From positions 1 to 25,216 of the forward strand of contig URPK01000016.1 in the NCBI GenBank assembly GCA_900549715.1: a DNA stretch of 25,216 nucleotides. The letters are read 5' to 3'. Origin of the DNA: an uncultured Collinsella sp. (GTDB lineage Bacteria > Actinomycetota > Coriobacteriia > Coriobacteriales > Coriobacteriaceae). The notes under the pieces are model-generated. The model did not search any database and was not told where the DNA came from. It saw nothing but the letters and a program-made list of their open reading frames with translations. Positions 7,712-15,153 of this stretch are shown one piece after another; the first letter of the stretch is position 1, and every line of letters begins with the position of its first letter. The translations under genes and the position numbers were made by a program.

Positions 7712-9601
7712 ATGAACGGAGTTTTGCTCATGGTTGTGGCCGCGGCGGTGCTCGCCTGCGGCTATCTGGGCTACGGCCGCTGGCTGGCCAACAAGTGGGG
7801 CGTTGACAAAGAGGCCCTCACGCCGGCCAAGCGCATGAAGGACGGCAAGAGCTTCTCGCCCGTCTCCGCCTTTACCGCGTTCTCGCATCAGTTCAGCTCG
7901 ATCTGCGGTGCTGGCCCTGTCACGGGTACGATCGTCGCCATGGCCTTTGGCTGGCTGCCCGTCGTGCTCTGGGTCCTCGTCGGCGGCATCTTCTTTGGCG
8001 CCGTTCACGACTTTGGTGCCCTGTACGCTTCGATGAAGAACAACGGCAAGTCGCTCGCTCAGCTCATCGAGAAGTACATCGGCAAGACTGGCCGTCGCCT
8101 GTTCCTGCTGTTCTGCTGGCTGTTCTGCATCATCGTCATCGCCGCTTTCACCGACATGGTCTGCAAGACGTTCATGTTCACCTCGGTCGTTGACGCTTCT
8201 GGCGCTGCTACCGGTGCCATCGACTTCACCAAGTCCTATGCCGCCGGCTGCGCTGGCACCATCTCCATCCTGTTCACCTTCGTCGCTATCGCCTTTGGTT
8301 GGGCACAGAAGAAGTTCAACCTCACCGGTGCTGCCGAGTTCGTCACCGGCGTGGTGCTCATGGTCCTCATGTTCGCCGTCGGTATGCAGTTCCCGGTCTA
8401 TCTGGACAAGCTCCAGTGGTTTGCCGTCGTCATGGTCTACCTGGTCTTTGCCGGCGCCATGCCCATCCAGATGCTCAAGACCCCGCGCGACTACCTCACT
8501 TCGATCATGATGATCGTCATGATCGCCTGCGCTGTCCTCGGTATCGTCGTCCTGGGTGTTAACGGCCAGGCCACCATCACCGCTCCGGCCTTTACCGGCT
8601 TCTCCAGCGCTTCTGGCATGATGTTCCCGGTCCTGTTTGTTTCCGTTGCCTGCGGTGCCCTCTCCGGCTTCCACAGCCTCGTTTCTTCTGGTACCTCCTC
8701 CAAGCAGGTCGAGAAGGAGCAGGACGCCGTCAAGGTCGGTTATGGCGCCATGATCGTCGAGTCCTTCGTCGGCATCCTTGCCATCATCGTCGCCGGCATC
8801 ATGTTCTCCGATATGAACACCGCCGGCACTGGTGCCCTCAACGCCGGCGTCGCTTCCACCCCGTTCCAGATCTTCGCCGCTGGTATCTCCCGCGGTATGC
8901 AGGCCTTCGGTGTTGACGGCACGCTCGCTACCGTCTTCATGACCATGAACGTCTCCGCTCTGGCCCTGACCTCGCTCGATGCCGTCGCCCGCATCGCCCG
9001 CACCTCGTTCTCCGAGTTCTTTGCCCAGACCAACGACGCCCTGGCCATCGAGTCCAAGGCCGGCTACATGAAGGTTCTCGGCAACCCCTGGTTCGCCACG
9101 GTCGTCACCCTGCTTCCCGGTCTCGCCCTCGCCTTTGGCGGCTATGCCAACATCTGGCCGCTCTTTGGTGCTTCCAACCAGCTGCTCGGCGGCATGACCA
9201 TGATCACCCTCGCCGTGTTCTGCAAGTGCACCGGCCGAAAGGGCTGGATGCTCTACGTGCCCGTCGCCTTCCTGCTCTGCTGCACCTTCACCTCGCTGGT
9301 CCAGAGCGCCATGGGCTGCATGACCGCTGTCCAGGCTTACGGCTTCTTCGGCACCATCCCGGCTACCGCCACCACGGCCGCCGTCTCCGTCGCCGCCACC
9401 AAGGGCTTGCAGCTCGTTTTCGCCGTCCTGCTGATGGTCCTGGGCCTCATCGTCGCCGTCAACTGCCTCAAGGAGTTCTTCGGCAAGGAGGCCGGCTCCA
9501 TGCCCGACGAGGAGCCCGAGTGGTCCGAGATGGGCAAGGCCGAGTACGGTCGCGCCGCTGCCGCTGAAGCTCCTGCCGACGCCGAGGCCGCCAAGGCCTA
9601 G
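7712..9601 (+). CDS. cstA: CstA-family carbon-starvation transporter (peptide/pyruvate permease)
   Basis: A 629-residue integral membrane protein of the CstA/BtsT family, whose characterised members import peptides or pyruvate, often when carbon is scarce. The N-terminal half holds the family core SHQFSSICGAGPVTG followed by GGIFFGAVHDFGALYAS, and many hydrophobic segments span the rest (I estimate at least fifteen). The chain ends in a soluble acidic, Ala/Glu-rich tail of about 35 residues. GGAGG at 7700-7704 is an ideal ribosome binding site, 7 nt before the ATG. Codon choice is strongly biased to C-ending codons, like the binding-protein gene at 18855, which suggests high expression. It is a single-gene transcription unit with a leader terminator upstream and a terminator downstream. 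The substrate cannot be decided from sequence. Confidence 0.93.
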   Translation: MNGVLLMVVAAAVLACGYLGYGRWLANKWGVDKEALTPAKRMKDGKSFSPVSAFTAFSHQFSSICGAGPVTGTIVAMAFGWLPVVLWVLVGGIFFGAVHDFGALYASMKNNGKSLAQLIEKYIGKTGRRLFLLFCWLFCIIVIAAFTDMVCKTFMFTSVVDASGAATGAIDFTKSYAAGCAGTISILFTFVAIAFGWAQKKFNLTGAAEFVTGVVLMVLMFAVGMQFPVYLDKLQWFAVVMVYLVFAGAMPIQMLKTPRDYLTSIMMIVMIACAVLGIVVLGVNGQATITAPAFTGFSSASGMMFPVLFVSVACGALSGFHSLVSSGTSSKQVEKEQDAVKVGYGAMIVESFVGILAIIVAGIMFSDMNTAGTGALNAGVASTPFQIFAAGISRGMQAFGVDGTLATVFMTMNVSALALTSLDAVARIARTSFSEFFAQTNDALAIESKAGYMKVLGNPWFATVVTLLPGLALAFGGYANIWPLFGASNQLLGGMTMITLAVFCKCTGRKGWMLYVPVAFLLCCTFTSLVQSAMGCMTAVQAYGFFGTIPATATTAAVSVAATKGLQLVFAVLLMVLGLIVAVNCLKEFFGKEAGSMPDEEPEWSEMGKAEYGRAAAAEAPADAEAAKA

Positions 9602-9640
9602 TCAGCTTGATGGACTAACCGTTCCATCCATATGACTCGG

Positions 9641-9681
9641 AAAGACCGGGTCCGCGACTTCGCGGGCTCGGTCTTTTTTTC
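9641..9681 (+). terminator. Rho-independent terminator of cstA
   Basis: A long stem with AAAGACCG and CGGTCTTT at its base and GTCCGCG/CGCGGGC above (with wobble pairs), an ACTT loop, and a run of seven or more T residues ending at 9680. Confidence 0.92.
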
Positions 9682-9721
9682 ATGCGAAAGCGGGTGACGC
9701 TCGAGTGTTCTCGCAGATGTT

Positions 9722-9751
9722 TTGCGTGAATAAGGGCGCGCGTTGTACCAT
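9722..9751 (+). promoter_or_regulatory. Putative promoter of the Toprim-protein gene
   Basis: TTGCGT (9722-9727) and TACCAT (9746-9751) are separated by 18 bp, between the cstA terminator and the gene. Just downstream is a small palindrome, ATATGT-GT-ACATAT (9760-9773), that could be an operator. Both matches are modest. Confidence 0.35.
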
Positions 9752-9785
9752 ATAAACGTATATGTGTACATATGAAAGGGGCCCC

Positions 9786-11978
9786 GTGGCCAAGACGGTA
9801 TATTCCGATAATCAAAACAATGTCGATGCTTTGGCTGAGCGCCTGAGCAGCCAGACGTCGCTTTCTGCCGAGCGCGCCAAGCTGGTTGCCTACGACCTGC
9901 TCTGCCGCAAGGCGCTCAAGATCAAGTCGAGCGCGCTGGCGCAGATTTTCCGTTCCGTCGATAAGGAATGCAACACCAAGGTGATGCGCGACGAACTCAT
10001 CGCGGCAAAGATCGTTACCAAGATCGAGGGCAGCGGCATTAACGGGCGCCCGGCGTTCTATACCATCAATGCCGAGATCCGCGATGCCCAGGAGCAGCCT
10101 GCCGAGTCCGTCGAAGATTTTGTCGTCGAGGATTTCGCTGACGTGCCTGCTGTGGAAGAAGTTGCTCCGCGTGAGCATGTCGATACCGATGAGTTGCTCG
10201 ATGAGAACGTCGTGCGTGCCTTTACGGCCAAGGCGGGACGCGGCGGTTTTGGCGGGGGTGGCAAGCGCGATGCGCAGCGCCGCGCCCAGCAGGAGCGCTT
10301 CCGTCGTGCCGTTGCTCAAAAGGGTGAGACGGATGCCGAGGCTGTTGAGAACGAGGTTGCTGCCGAGTCGCAGAGGCCCGCGAAGGAGCAAAAGCCCGTG
10401 GAGGCCCAGGAGCCCCAGCGTCGCCGTGGTGCCCACTTTAAGGCTGCGCAGCAGGATGTCGCGCATGAGGTTGAAGAGCCTTCCGAGGCTGCAGACGATG
10501 TTGAGGAGTCTGCCAAGAAGGCTCCGGGTTCATGCCGTCCCGGGCGTGGTTTTGCGAGGCGCGCGTATCCCGTAAGGCGTCAGGAGAAGGGCGAGCCGGC
10601 TTCGACCGCTCAGGCCGAGAAGGCCGAACAAACCGAGAAAACCGTTGAGCCGGCGGCTCGCGAGCAGCAACCTTCCGAGTCGCAGCCTGCGGCTGACACT
10701 GAGGTCAAAGCTCAACAGACCGCTGATAAGCAGGCTGGGGAGAGCGCCTCAGGCAAGCCCCGCCGTCGTCGTCACCGCGGCGGTCGTGGCTCAAATGCCG
10801 AGGCCGCGGCCGAGAAGACAGCGACACAAAACGGAGATGAGAAGGCCGAGACTCCGGTGGATCAGGTCAAGCGCCAGCCGGCGAAGGAGGCCAAGTCCGA
10901 TCGTCCGCAAAAGCGCTCGTCTGCGCCCAAGCAGGAACGTAATACCCGGGCAGATTCCAAGCGTAAGCCTCATGCACAGGCTGAGCCTGCCGTAGCAGAT
11001 AGTGCTACCCAGCAGCCCGAGTCGGCCGTCCACGGCGAGGTATCGGCGTTTGCCCTTGCCCGCGTTTTGGGCAGGCAGCTGCTCAAAGTTGTCCCTACGC
11101 CTACGGCGCTCTCTAAGATCAAGGAACAGCAGACTCAAATTGTTAAGGTCGAGGGCAAGGACGGCAAAAAGGCGCCGCAGCGCACTCAGCACAACGAGAT
11201 GTCCAACCGCAAGATTGCCGAGGAAATCGCAATCATCCAGGCTTGGATCGAGCAAAACCGAGGTGCCGATACGCCGGTTGCCTCGCGCCGCCAGCGTGCC
11301 TACCAGATTTTTAACGACGAGAAGGCTTTTGACGGCAAGCACGGTGAGCGCCTGATAAGGCGCATGACCGAAAAGGGCATCAGCATGCAGGCGATCAAGG
11401 TCGCCCCCAACCGCCCCGTGCACTTTACGGGTTTCTTTACGCTGGGCGCCGATAAGCCGTTCATTATGGTCGAGAACCTGGACACCTACGACGAGATCGT
11501 TAGGCTGCTGCGTGGCCGCAAGCACGCCAAGCTCTTTGGCATCAAGGTGGGCGGCGTGATTTTTGGCGGCGGATGCAAGGCGAGCGTCTCGCATGCCCTG
11601 GACGATTATCTGGCCGAGATCGGCTATCGCTTTAACTACGTCTACTACGTGGGCGATATCGACCGCGAGGGCGCGCGCATCGTCGAGCAGGCTCGCAATG
11701 CCAATGTGGTTGAGATTCGCCTGCATGCCGGTATGTACCGCGCCATGCTCGCCGAGCATAAGCGTCGCGTGAAGGCCGGCGGCGAGTGCGAGCGCGCGGC
11801 TGCCAACCAGGGCGTGCCGCAGAACTTGGCGGCGACGATCAAGGATCTGCCCATGGTCACGCGCGTGCAGTTCCGCAATGTGCTACGTGAAGGCGGGCGC
11901 ATTCCGCAGGAGATTCTGATGACCGCCGACTATCGGGATGGCGACTCGGGAAGCTTCGACCGCATGCTGAACAACTAA
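9786..11978 (+). CDS. Toprim-domain protein with a JetD/DUF2220-like C-terminus, winged-helix N-terminus and charged linker
   Basis: Function is not established. From the GTG at 9786 the protein has 730 residues. Residues 1-95 look like a winged-helix domain. About 95-430 is low-complexity, rich in Glu, Lys, Ala and Gln, with Arg/Gly patches (GGFGGGGKR, KPRRRRHRGGRG) like those in RNA-binding proteins. Residues 470-730 contain VENLD (Glu563) and GDIDREG (Asp624, Asp626), the spaced Glu and Asp-x-Asp of a Toprim fold, with surroundings resembling the DUF2220 domain of Wadjet JetD. No JetA, JetB or JetC gene is nearby. The start is uncertain: an ATG at 9762 is in frame but has no ribosome binding site, whereas AAAGGGG precedes the GTG, although at only 4 nt. 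It is a monocistronic gene with element B immediately after it. Confidence 0.6.
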   Translation: MAKTVYSDNQNNVDALAERLSSQTSLSAERAKLVAYDLLCRKALKIKSSALAQIFRSVDKECNTKVMRDELIAAKIVTKIEGSGINGRPAFYTINAEIRDAQEQPAESVEDFVVEDFADVPAVEEVAPREHVDTDELLDENVVRAFTAKAGRGGFGGGGKRDAQRRAQQERFRRAVAQKGETDAEAVENEVAAESQRPAKEQKPVEAQEPQRRRGAHFKAAQQDVAHEVEEPSEAADDVEESAKKAPGSCRPGRGFARRAYPVRRQEKGEPASTAQAEKAEQTEKTVEPAAREQQPSESQPAADTEVKAQQTADKQAGESASGKPRRRRHRGGRGSNAEAAAEKTATQNGDEKAETPVDQVKRQPAKEAKSDRPQKRSSAPKQERNTRADSKRKPHAQAEPAVADSATQQPESAVHGEVSAFALARVLGRQLLKVVPTPTALSKIKEQQTQIVKVEGKDGKKAPQRTQHNEMSNRKIAEEIAIIQAWIEQNRGADTPVASRRQRAYQIFNDEKAFDGKHGERLIRRMTEKGISMQAIKVAPNRPVHFTGFFTLGADKPFIMVENLDTYDEIVRLLRGRKHAKLFGIKVGGVIFGGGCKASVSHALDDYLAEIGYRFNYVYYVGDIDREGARIVEQARNANVVEIRLHAGMYRAMLAEHKRRVKAGGECERAAANQGVPQNLAATIKDLPMVTRVQFRNVLREGGRIPQEILMTADYRDGDSGSFDRMLNN

Positions 11979-11986
11979 ATTCCGCC

Positions 11987-12123
11987 GGCCCCGGGAGAGC
12001 GGGGACACCGGCTTAGGTTTCCTGCTCTACAGTCCTGCTCACGACGGAGGCCACATTAAGTGGCCTCCTGTTCGTGCGGAACTCGCGATAAACCTAAGCC
12101 GGTGTCCCCGCTCTCCCGGGGCC
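11987..12123. repeat. Element B: 34-bp perfect inverted repeat around the same 69-nt core as element A
   Basis: Arms at 11987-12020 and 12090-12123 are exact reverse complements; the core is 12021-12089, identical in length to that of element A. Within the core, GGAGGCCAC and GTGGCCTCC form a perfect 9-bp hairpin with an ATTAA loop (12046-12068). Compared with A, an A-T pair has become G-C and an A.G mismatch has become C-G. It begins 8 nt after the stop of the Toprim gene. The stretch 12124-12226 that follows shows nothing further. Confidence 0.85.
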
Positions 12124-12226
12124 TGTCGTGGCTTGGCCGTTGCATGCGGCTCGCTTTTCGGAACGGGGCTGACGGACACGTTCCGAAATCTACCACCGTC
12201 GCTGTACAGGGTGTCTATAAAGAGCC

Positions 12227-12456
12227 GTGGCCAAAAAACGGCAAATATGAGTACTGATACTCTTTTAGTGGCAGTAATTTTGACCATATTTAAGGTGATT
12301 TGACGTGTCGATCGAGCAGATAAGCTGCCGTATCTCCTCAAGTGTTCATTAAAGGAAGACCTTGATGCGAATAAATCTCATTAAGATCTTCTTTTATTAA
12401 CGAAAATAATGTAGCTACAACGGTAACAGTACTCATATTTGCCGTTTTTTGGCCAC
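12227..12456. mobile_element. MITE-like element with 30-bp terminal inverted repeats
   Basis: Arms at 12227-12256 and 12427-12456 are perfect reverse complements. The ~170-bp interior is clearly more A+T-rich than the surroundings and holds an imperfect hairpin (12355-12391). There is no open frame that looks like a transposase and no convincing target-site duplication, so it could be a non-autonomous transposon relic or a structured repeat. Confidence 0.55.
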
Positions 12457-12491
12457 AGTCCTTCGGAGGGTCCTCGAAAATAGTCCCGAGC

Positions 12492-12546
12492 CGGCACTTG
12501 GGGACGTTCCTATAATGCCGGCACTTAGGAGCGTCCCCAAGTGCCG
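12492..12546. repeat. REP-like palindrome
   Basis: CGGCACTTGGGGACGTTCC (12492-12510) pairs with 12528-12546 with a single mismatch. The 17-nt loop carries a partial extra copy (GCCGGCACTTA). Short GC-rich palindromes of this type are typical of REP elements mobilised by REP-associated tyrosine transposases; none is present in the window. Confidence 0.6.
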
Positions 12547-12551
12547 ACACC

Positions 12552-12803
12552 GCGTCTGCCTGCGGCGGCCGCGCCCCGCTGCGTCGCTCCGCACCCTTGC
12601 GGGTTCGAATCCCTCCGCTTGGCGGCGTTGGCTCGATTTGCTTGACGTGAGGGGCTCTTGGCTGGTGTGGGACGGAGGGATTCCGCGTCCGCCTGGTCGG
12701 CGGCCGCGCCCCGCTGCGTCGCTTCGCTCCTTGCGTGCTGCGCTGGAAAACGCTTCGCGTTTCCTCAGCTCCGCACCCTTGCGGGTTCGAATTCCTCCGC
12801 TTG
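12552..12803. repeat. Two direct repeats with tRNA T-arm-like segments
   Basis: Copy 1 spans 12552-12621 and copy 2 spans 12685-12803. They share a 26-nt GC-rich block (12563-12588 and 12698-12723) and a block with a T-loop-like GGGTTCGAAT (12589-12621 and 12771-12803). Copy 2 carries 47 extra bases between them (12724-12770), including a hairpin. Between the copies, 12668-12683 repeats 16 nt of the tRNA-Gln 3' end. Open frames across this stretch encode Arg-rich, tRNA-derived sequence and are not credible genes. Confidence 0.6.
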
Positions 12804-12808
12804 CCCAC

Positions 12809-12845
12809 AAGAAAGCGCCCTGGGCCGTTATGGGCTTAGGGCGCT
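12809..12845 (-). terminator. Terminator downstream of tRNA-Gln
   Basis: On the - strand, AGCGCCCT (12845-12838) and AGGGCGCT (12821-12814) form a perfect 8-bp stem with partial inner pairing, followed by TTTCTT. It lies just after the tRNA 3' end. Confidence 0.7.
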
Positions 12846-12854
12846 CAGTTTTAA

Positions 12855-12929
12855 TGGCTGGGACGGAGGGATTCGAACCCCCAACAGCCGGCACCAAAAA
12901 CCGGAGTTCTACCGTTGAACTACGTCCCA
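12855..12929 (-). tRNA. tRNA-Gln (anticodon TTG), CCA encoded
   Basis: On the - strand the sequence folds as a cloverleaf: acceptor TGGGACG/CGTCCCA, D-arm GTTC/GAAC, anticodon stem CCGGT/GCCGG with the loop TTTTGGT placing TTG at 34-36, and T-arm GGGGG-TTCGAAT-CCCTC. The discriminator is G and the CCA is encoded (12857-12855). It decodes CAA glutamine codons. It lies 38 bp downstream of the end of the peptidoglycan-binding gene on the same strand and may be co-transcribed with it. Confidence 0.95.
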
Positions 12930-12967
12930 ATGTGTGGTGTTGCCCAAAAGCAACTCGTCTAGTTTAC

Positions 12968-13873
12968 CTAATCTGCGAGGGCATCGCAAACGCCGTCGAG
13001 TAGGCGTACGGCGAGCGTCTGCGCGTCGCTGGCCGTGAAGGTGCCGTTGTAGCGCGTCATGCCCGTGAGCTCAATGCGAATGCGAGCCGGCTTCTGCTGC
13101 GCGGCGACATTGGCGGTGCGGATGCGCTGGGCCAGGTTGTGGCACTCGGCGAGGGCAATCGTGGCGCGTGGCGCGGCGTCGGCGGGCAGCTCGCCGCTTG
13201 CGATCTCGAGCACCAGGTCGACATCGGTCGGAACCTCGGAATCGCAAAGCATCATGCCGCTGTTGTCGGTCGTTGCCGTGGCGATGTTCCACATGCGCGA
13301 AGCAACGCTGCGTGCGATGGGGTCCTCACCGATAACGGCGATCTGGAAGCGCTCGAGCACGTTGGCGGCGCGAGCAAAACCGATGCGGGACTCGGCTTCG
13401 GTGACCGAGGGCTTGCCCTCCCACACATGGTGCAGGCGGTTGATGTAGGCGTAGGTGTCCTGGAAGGCCATGCCGTCGGCAAACAGGCCGACATTTTCCT
13501 GGAACTGCTGCAGGGCGGCCTCGGTATGCGGACCAAAGTAGCCGTCGTCTTCGCCACAGGCAAAGCCCAAAACGTTGAGAGCGCGCTGCAGGGCCTGCAC
13601 ATCGGCGCCATGGAAATTGGGCATGCGCAGATACAGGGTGCGGTCGCCCAGCTTATACGAGGCGTCGACCAGGGCGCTCCAACAGGGGATATCGACGGCA
13701 TGACCGGCAGCAAGGCCGCTGTCGAGCCTGAAGGTGCTGACGGCCTGCTCGGTGGTGGTGCCAAAGCGCTTGTCGACAACCTCGGCGTCATCGATTGTAT
13801 AGCCGAGCTGCAGAAGGCGGGACTGGACGTCCTCGACGGCTGCTCCCTGCATGCCCGTGGTAATAGGTTCCAT
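12968..13873 (-). CDS. Peptidoglycan-binding-domain protein, CwlM-like with a degenerate amidase domain
   Basis: A 301-residue protein without a signal peptide. Two PG_binding_1 repeats occupy about residues 5-75 (GAAVEDVQSRLLQLGY) and 80-150 (GADVQALQRALNVLGF...DGYFGPHTEAALQQFQ). The C-terminal half (about 175-300) has an alternating beta/alpha pattern reminiscent of Amidase_3, but the zinc-binding His and Glu residues of that enzyme are not apparent. The layout recalls mycobacterial CwlM, a cytoplasmic regulator of peptidoglycan precursor synthesis that is not an active hydrolase. The start ATG at 13873 is preceded by AAAGGGG (complement of 13880-13886). The family call for the N-terminal half is firm; the CwlM comparison is an inference. 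Confidence 0.75.
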   Translation of the reverse strand: MEPITTGMQGAAVEDVQSRLLQLGYTIDDAEVVDKRFGTTTEQAVSTFRLDSGLAAGHAVDIPCWSALVDASYKLGDRTLYLRMPNFHGADVQALQRALNVLGFACGEDDGYFGPHTEAALQQFQENVGLFADGMAFQDTYAYINRLHHVWEGKPSVTEAESRIGFARAANVLERFQIAVIGEDPIARSVASRMWNIATATTDNSGMMLCDSEVPTDVDLVLEIASGELPADAAPRATIALAECHNLAQRIRTANVAAQQKPARIRIELTGMTRYNGTFTASDAQTLAVRLLDGVCDALAD

Positions 13874-14012
13874 GAACGAACCCCTTTCGGCGTACCATTC
13901 GTACTATTTTGAGCGTGTGTCGGATAGACAACGCGAGACAATTTATAAACATGCACTCAATAGTGTAGCAACTTGTACCCAAACTCGCTGCCCACAGGTT
14001 TTATGACCCCCG

Positions 14013-15038
14013 CTAGTTAAGACGCTCCACAAAGAAATCTGCCATTGAGAGGAAGAGCTCGCGCGCATGCGGGTCGAGCTCGACGCCTTCGATAGCGGCC
14101 TTGGCCTTAGCGGTCAGGTCGAGCGCATAGGTGTGGGCGTAATCGATGGAGCCGGTCTCCTGGAAGATCTCCACGGCGCGTGCGAGCTGCGCAGGGTCCT
14201 CGGTGCCCGAGGAAAGGATTGCCTCGATCTCGTCGTGATAGCGCTCGTCTGACAGGGCATGCACGGCAACGAGGGTGCGCTTGCCCTCGGTGATATCGGT
14301 GCGGAAGTCCTTGTTGGCGGCCTCCTTGGTGCCGATCAAGTTGAGCAGGTCGTCTTGAATCTGGAAGGCAAGGCCCGTGTGCAGCCCAAAGGCGCGCAGT
14401 GCCTCAATCTGCTCTTCGCTGCCGCCGCCGATAATGGCTCCGGCGGCAAGCGGCGTCGCTCCGCTGTAGTACGCGGTCTTGTGCGTCGCCATGTCCAGAT
14501 AATCGTCGACCGAAATGTCAAAGCGCTCGTCGCGGACCCAGCCCAGGTCGAGCGCTTGACCCTCGATGGTACGGACGATCATCTCGGTAAGCTCGTGGAG
14601 CACGTGAAGCTTCACGTCTGCGTTGAGTGTGGGGTCGTCGAGAACCGTCTTGGTGACCATGGTGAGCGCCAGGTCACCGCAGTTGATGGCAAGACCGGTG
14701 CCCTCGGTAAGGTGCATGCAGGGCTTGCCGCGACGAATCTGCCCGTTGTCGGCGATGTCGTCGTGGATGAGTGCGCCCGACTGAAAGTGCTCGATGGCCG
14801 CCGCTGCGCTGCGGGCGCTCTCAAAGCTGCCGCCTACCGCAGTGGCGGCGAGCATGCAGATGAGCGGGCGGTGGCGCTTGCCAGCGTTTGCCGTAAATGC
14901 CGAGAGCGGGGTATACAGGTAGCGCTCGATATCGGCGGAAGTCGCCTGTCCGTCAAAGAACGTGGCCAGATAGTCGTTAATCTGGTCAAAGTGCTGGGCT
15001 AAAAAGCTGGTAAACGGACTGGACACGGGTTCTCGCAT
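14013..15038 (-). CDS. Polyprenyl (trans-isoprenyl) diphosphate synthase
   Basis: Condenses isopentenyl diphosphate onto allylic diphosphates to make a linear C20 or longer isoprenoid, used for quinones or cell-envelope lipids. The 341-residue sequence carries the first Asp-rich motif in HDDIADNGQIRRGKP (about residues 95-109) and the second in FQIQDDLLNLIG. KDFRTDITEGKRTL follows, as in geranylgeranyl-type synthases. Product chain length cannot be read with confidence. No strong ribosome binding site precedes the ATG at 15038, so the start could be slightly different. It stands alone between the PTS gene and the peptidoglycan-binding gene on the same strand, with gaps of about 115-140 bp on each side. 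Confidence 0.9.
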   Translation of the reverse strand: MREPVSSPFTSFLAQHFDQINDYLATFFDGQATSADIERYLYTPLSAFTANAGKRHRPLICMLAATAVGGSFESARSAAAAIEHFQSGALIHDDIADNGQIRRGKPCMHLTEGTGLAINCGDLALTMVTKTVLDDPTLNADVKLHVLHELTEMIVRTIEGQALDLGWVRDERFDISVDDYLDMATHKTAYYSGATPLAAGAIIGGGSEEQIEALRAFGLHTGLAFQIQDDLLNLIGTKEAANKDFRTDITEGKRTLVAVHALSDERYHDEIEAILSSGTEDPAQLARAVEIFQETGSIDYAHTYALDLTAKAKAAIEGVELDPHARELFLSMADFFVERLN

Positions 15039-15153
15039 TCTTTGATAGGTTGCATCGTTGCATTATGCAGACAACATATTGCCACATTAGGGCGTCGAGC
15101 GCGGCGGTTGAAGACGATTGGTCCATGCGGCCGCAAGTGCGGTAGGGGCTTGG

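Noticed and set aside
9786..12123. A complete Wadjet defence system
   Set aside because: Only a JetD-like domain is seen. No SMC-like JetC, JetA or JetB gene lies on either side; the neighbours are cstA and repeats.
12338..12930. Overlapping open frames encoding Arg/Gly-rich sequence (GGIRTRKGAE-like)
   Set aside because: They are translations of tRNA-derived repeats and the tRNA-Gln gene itself, a common source of false gene calls.
14013..15038. Second Asp-rich motif of the polyprenyl synthase reads DDLLN instead of DDxxD
   Set aside because: Similar DDxLN variants occur in geranylgeranyl-type synthases, so this is not evidence of inactivity.
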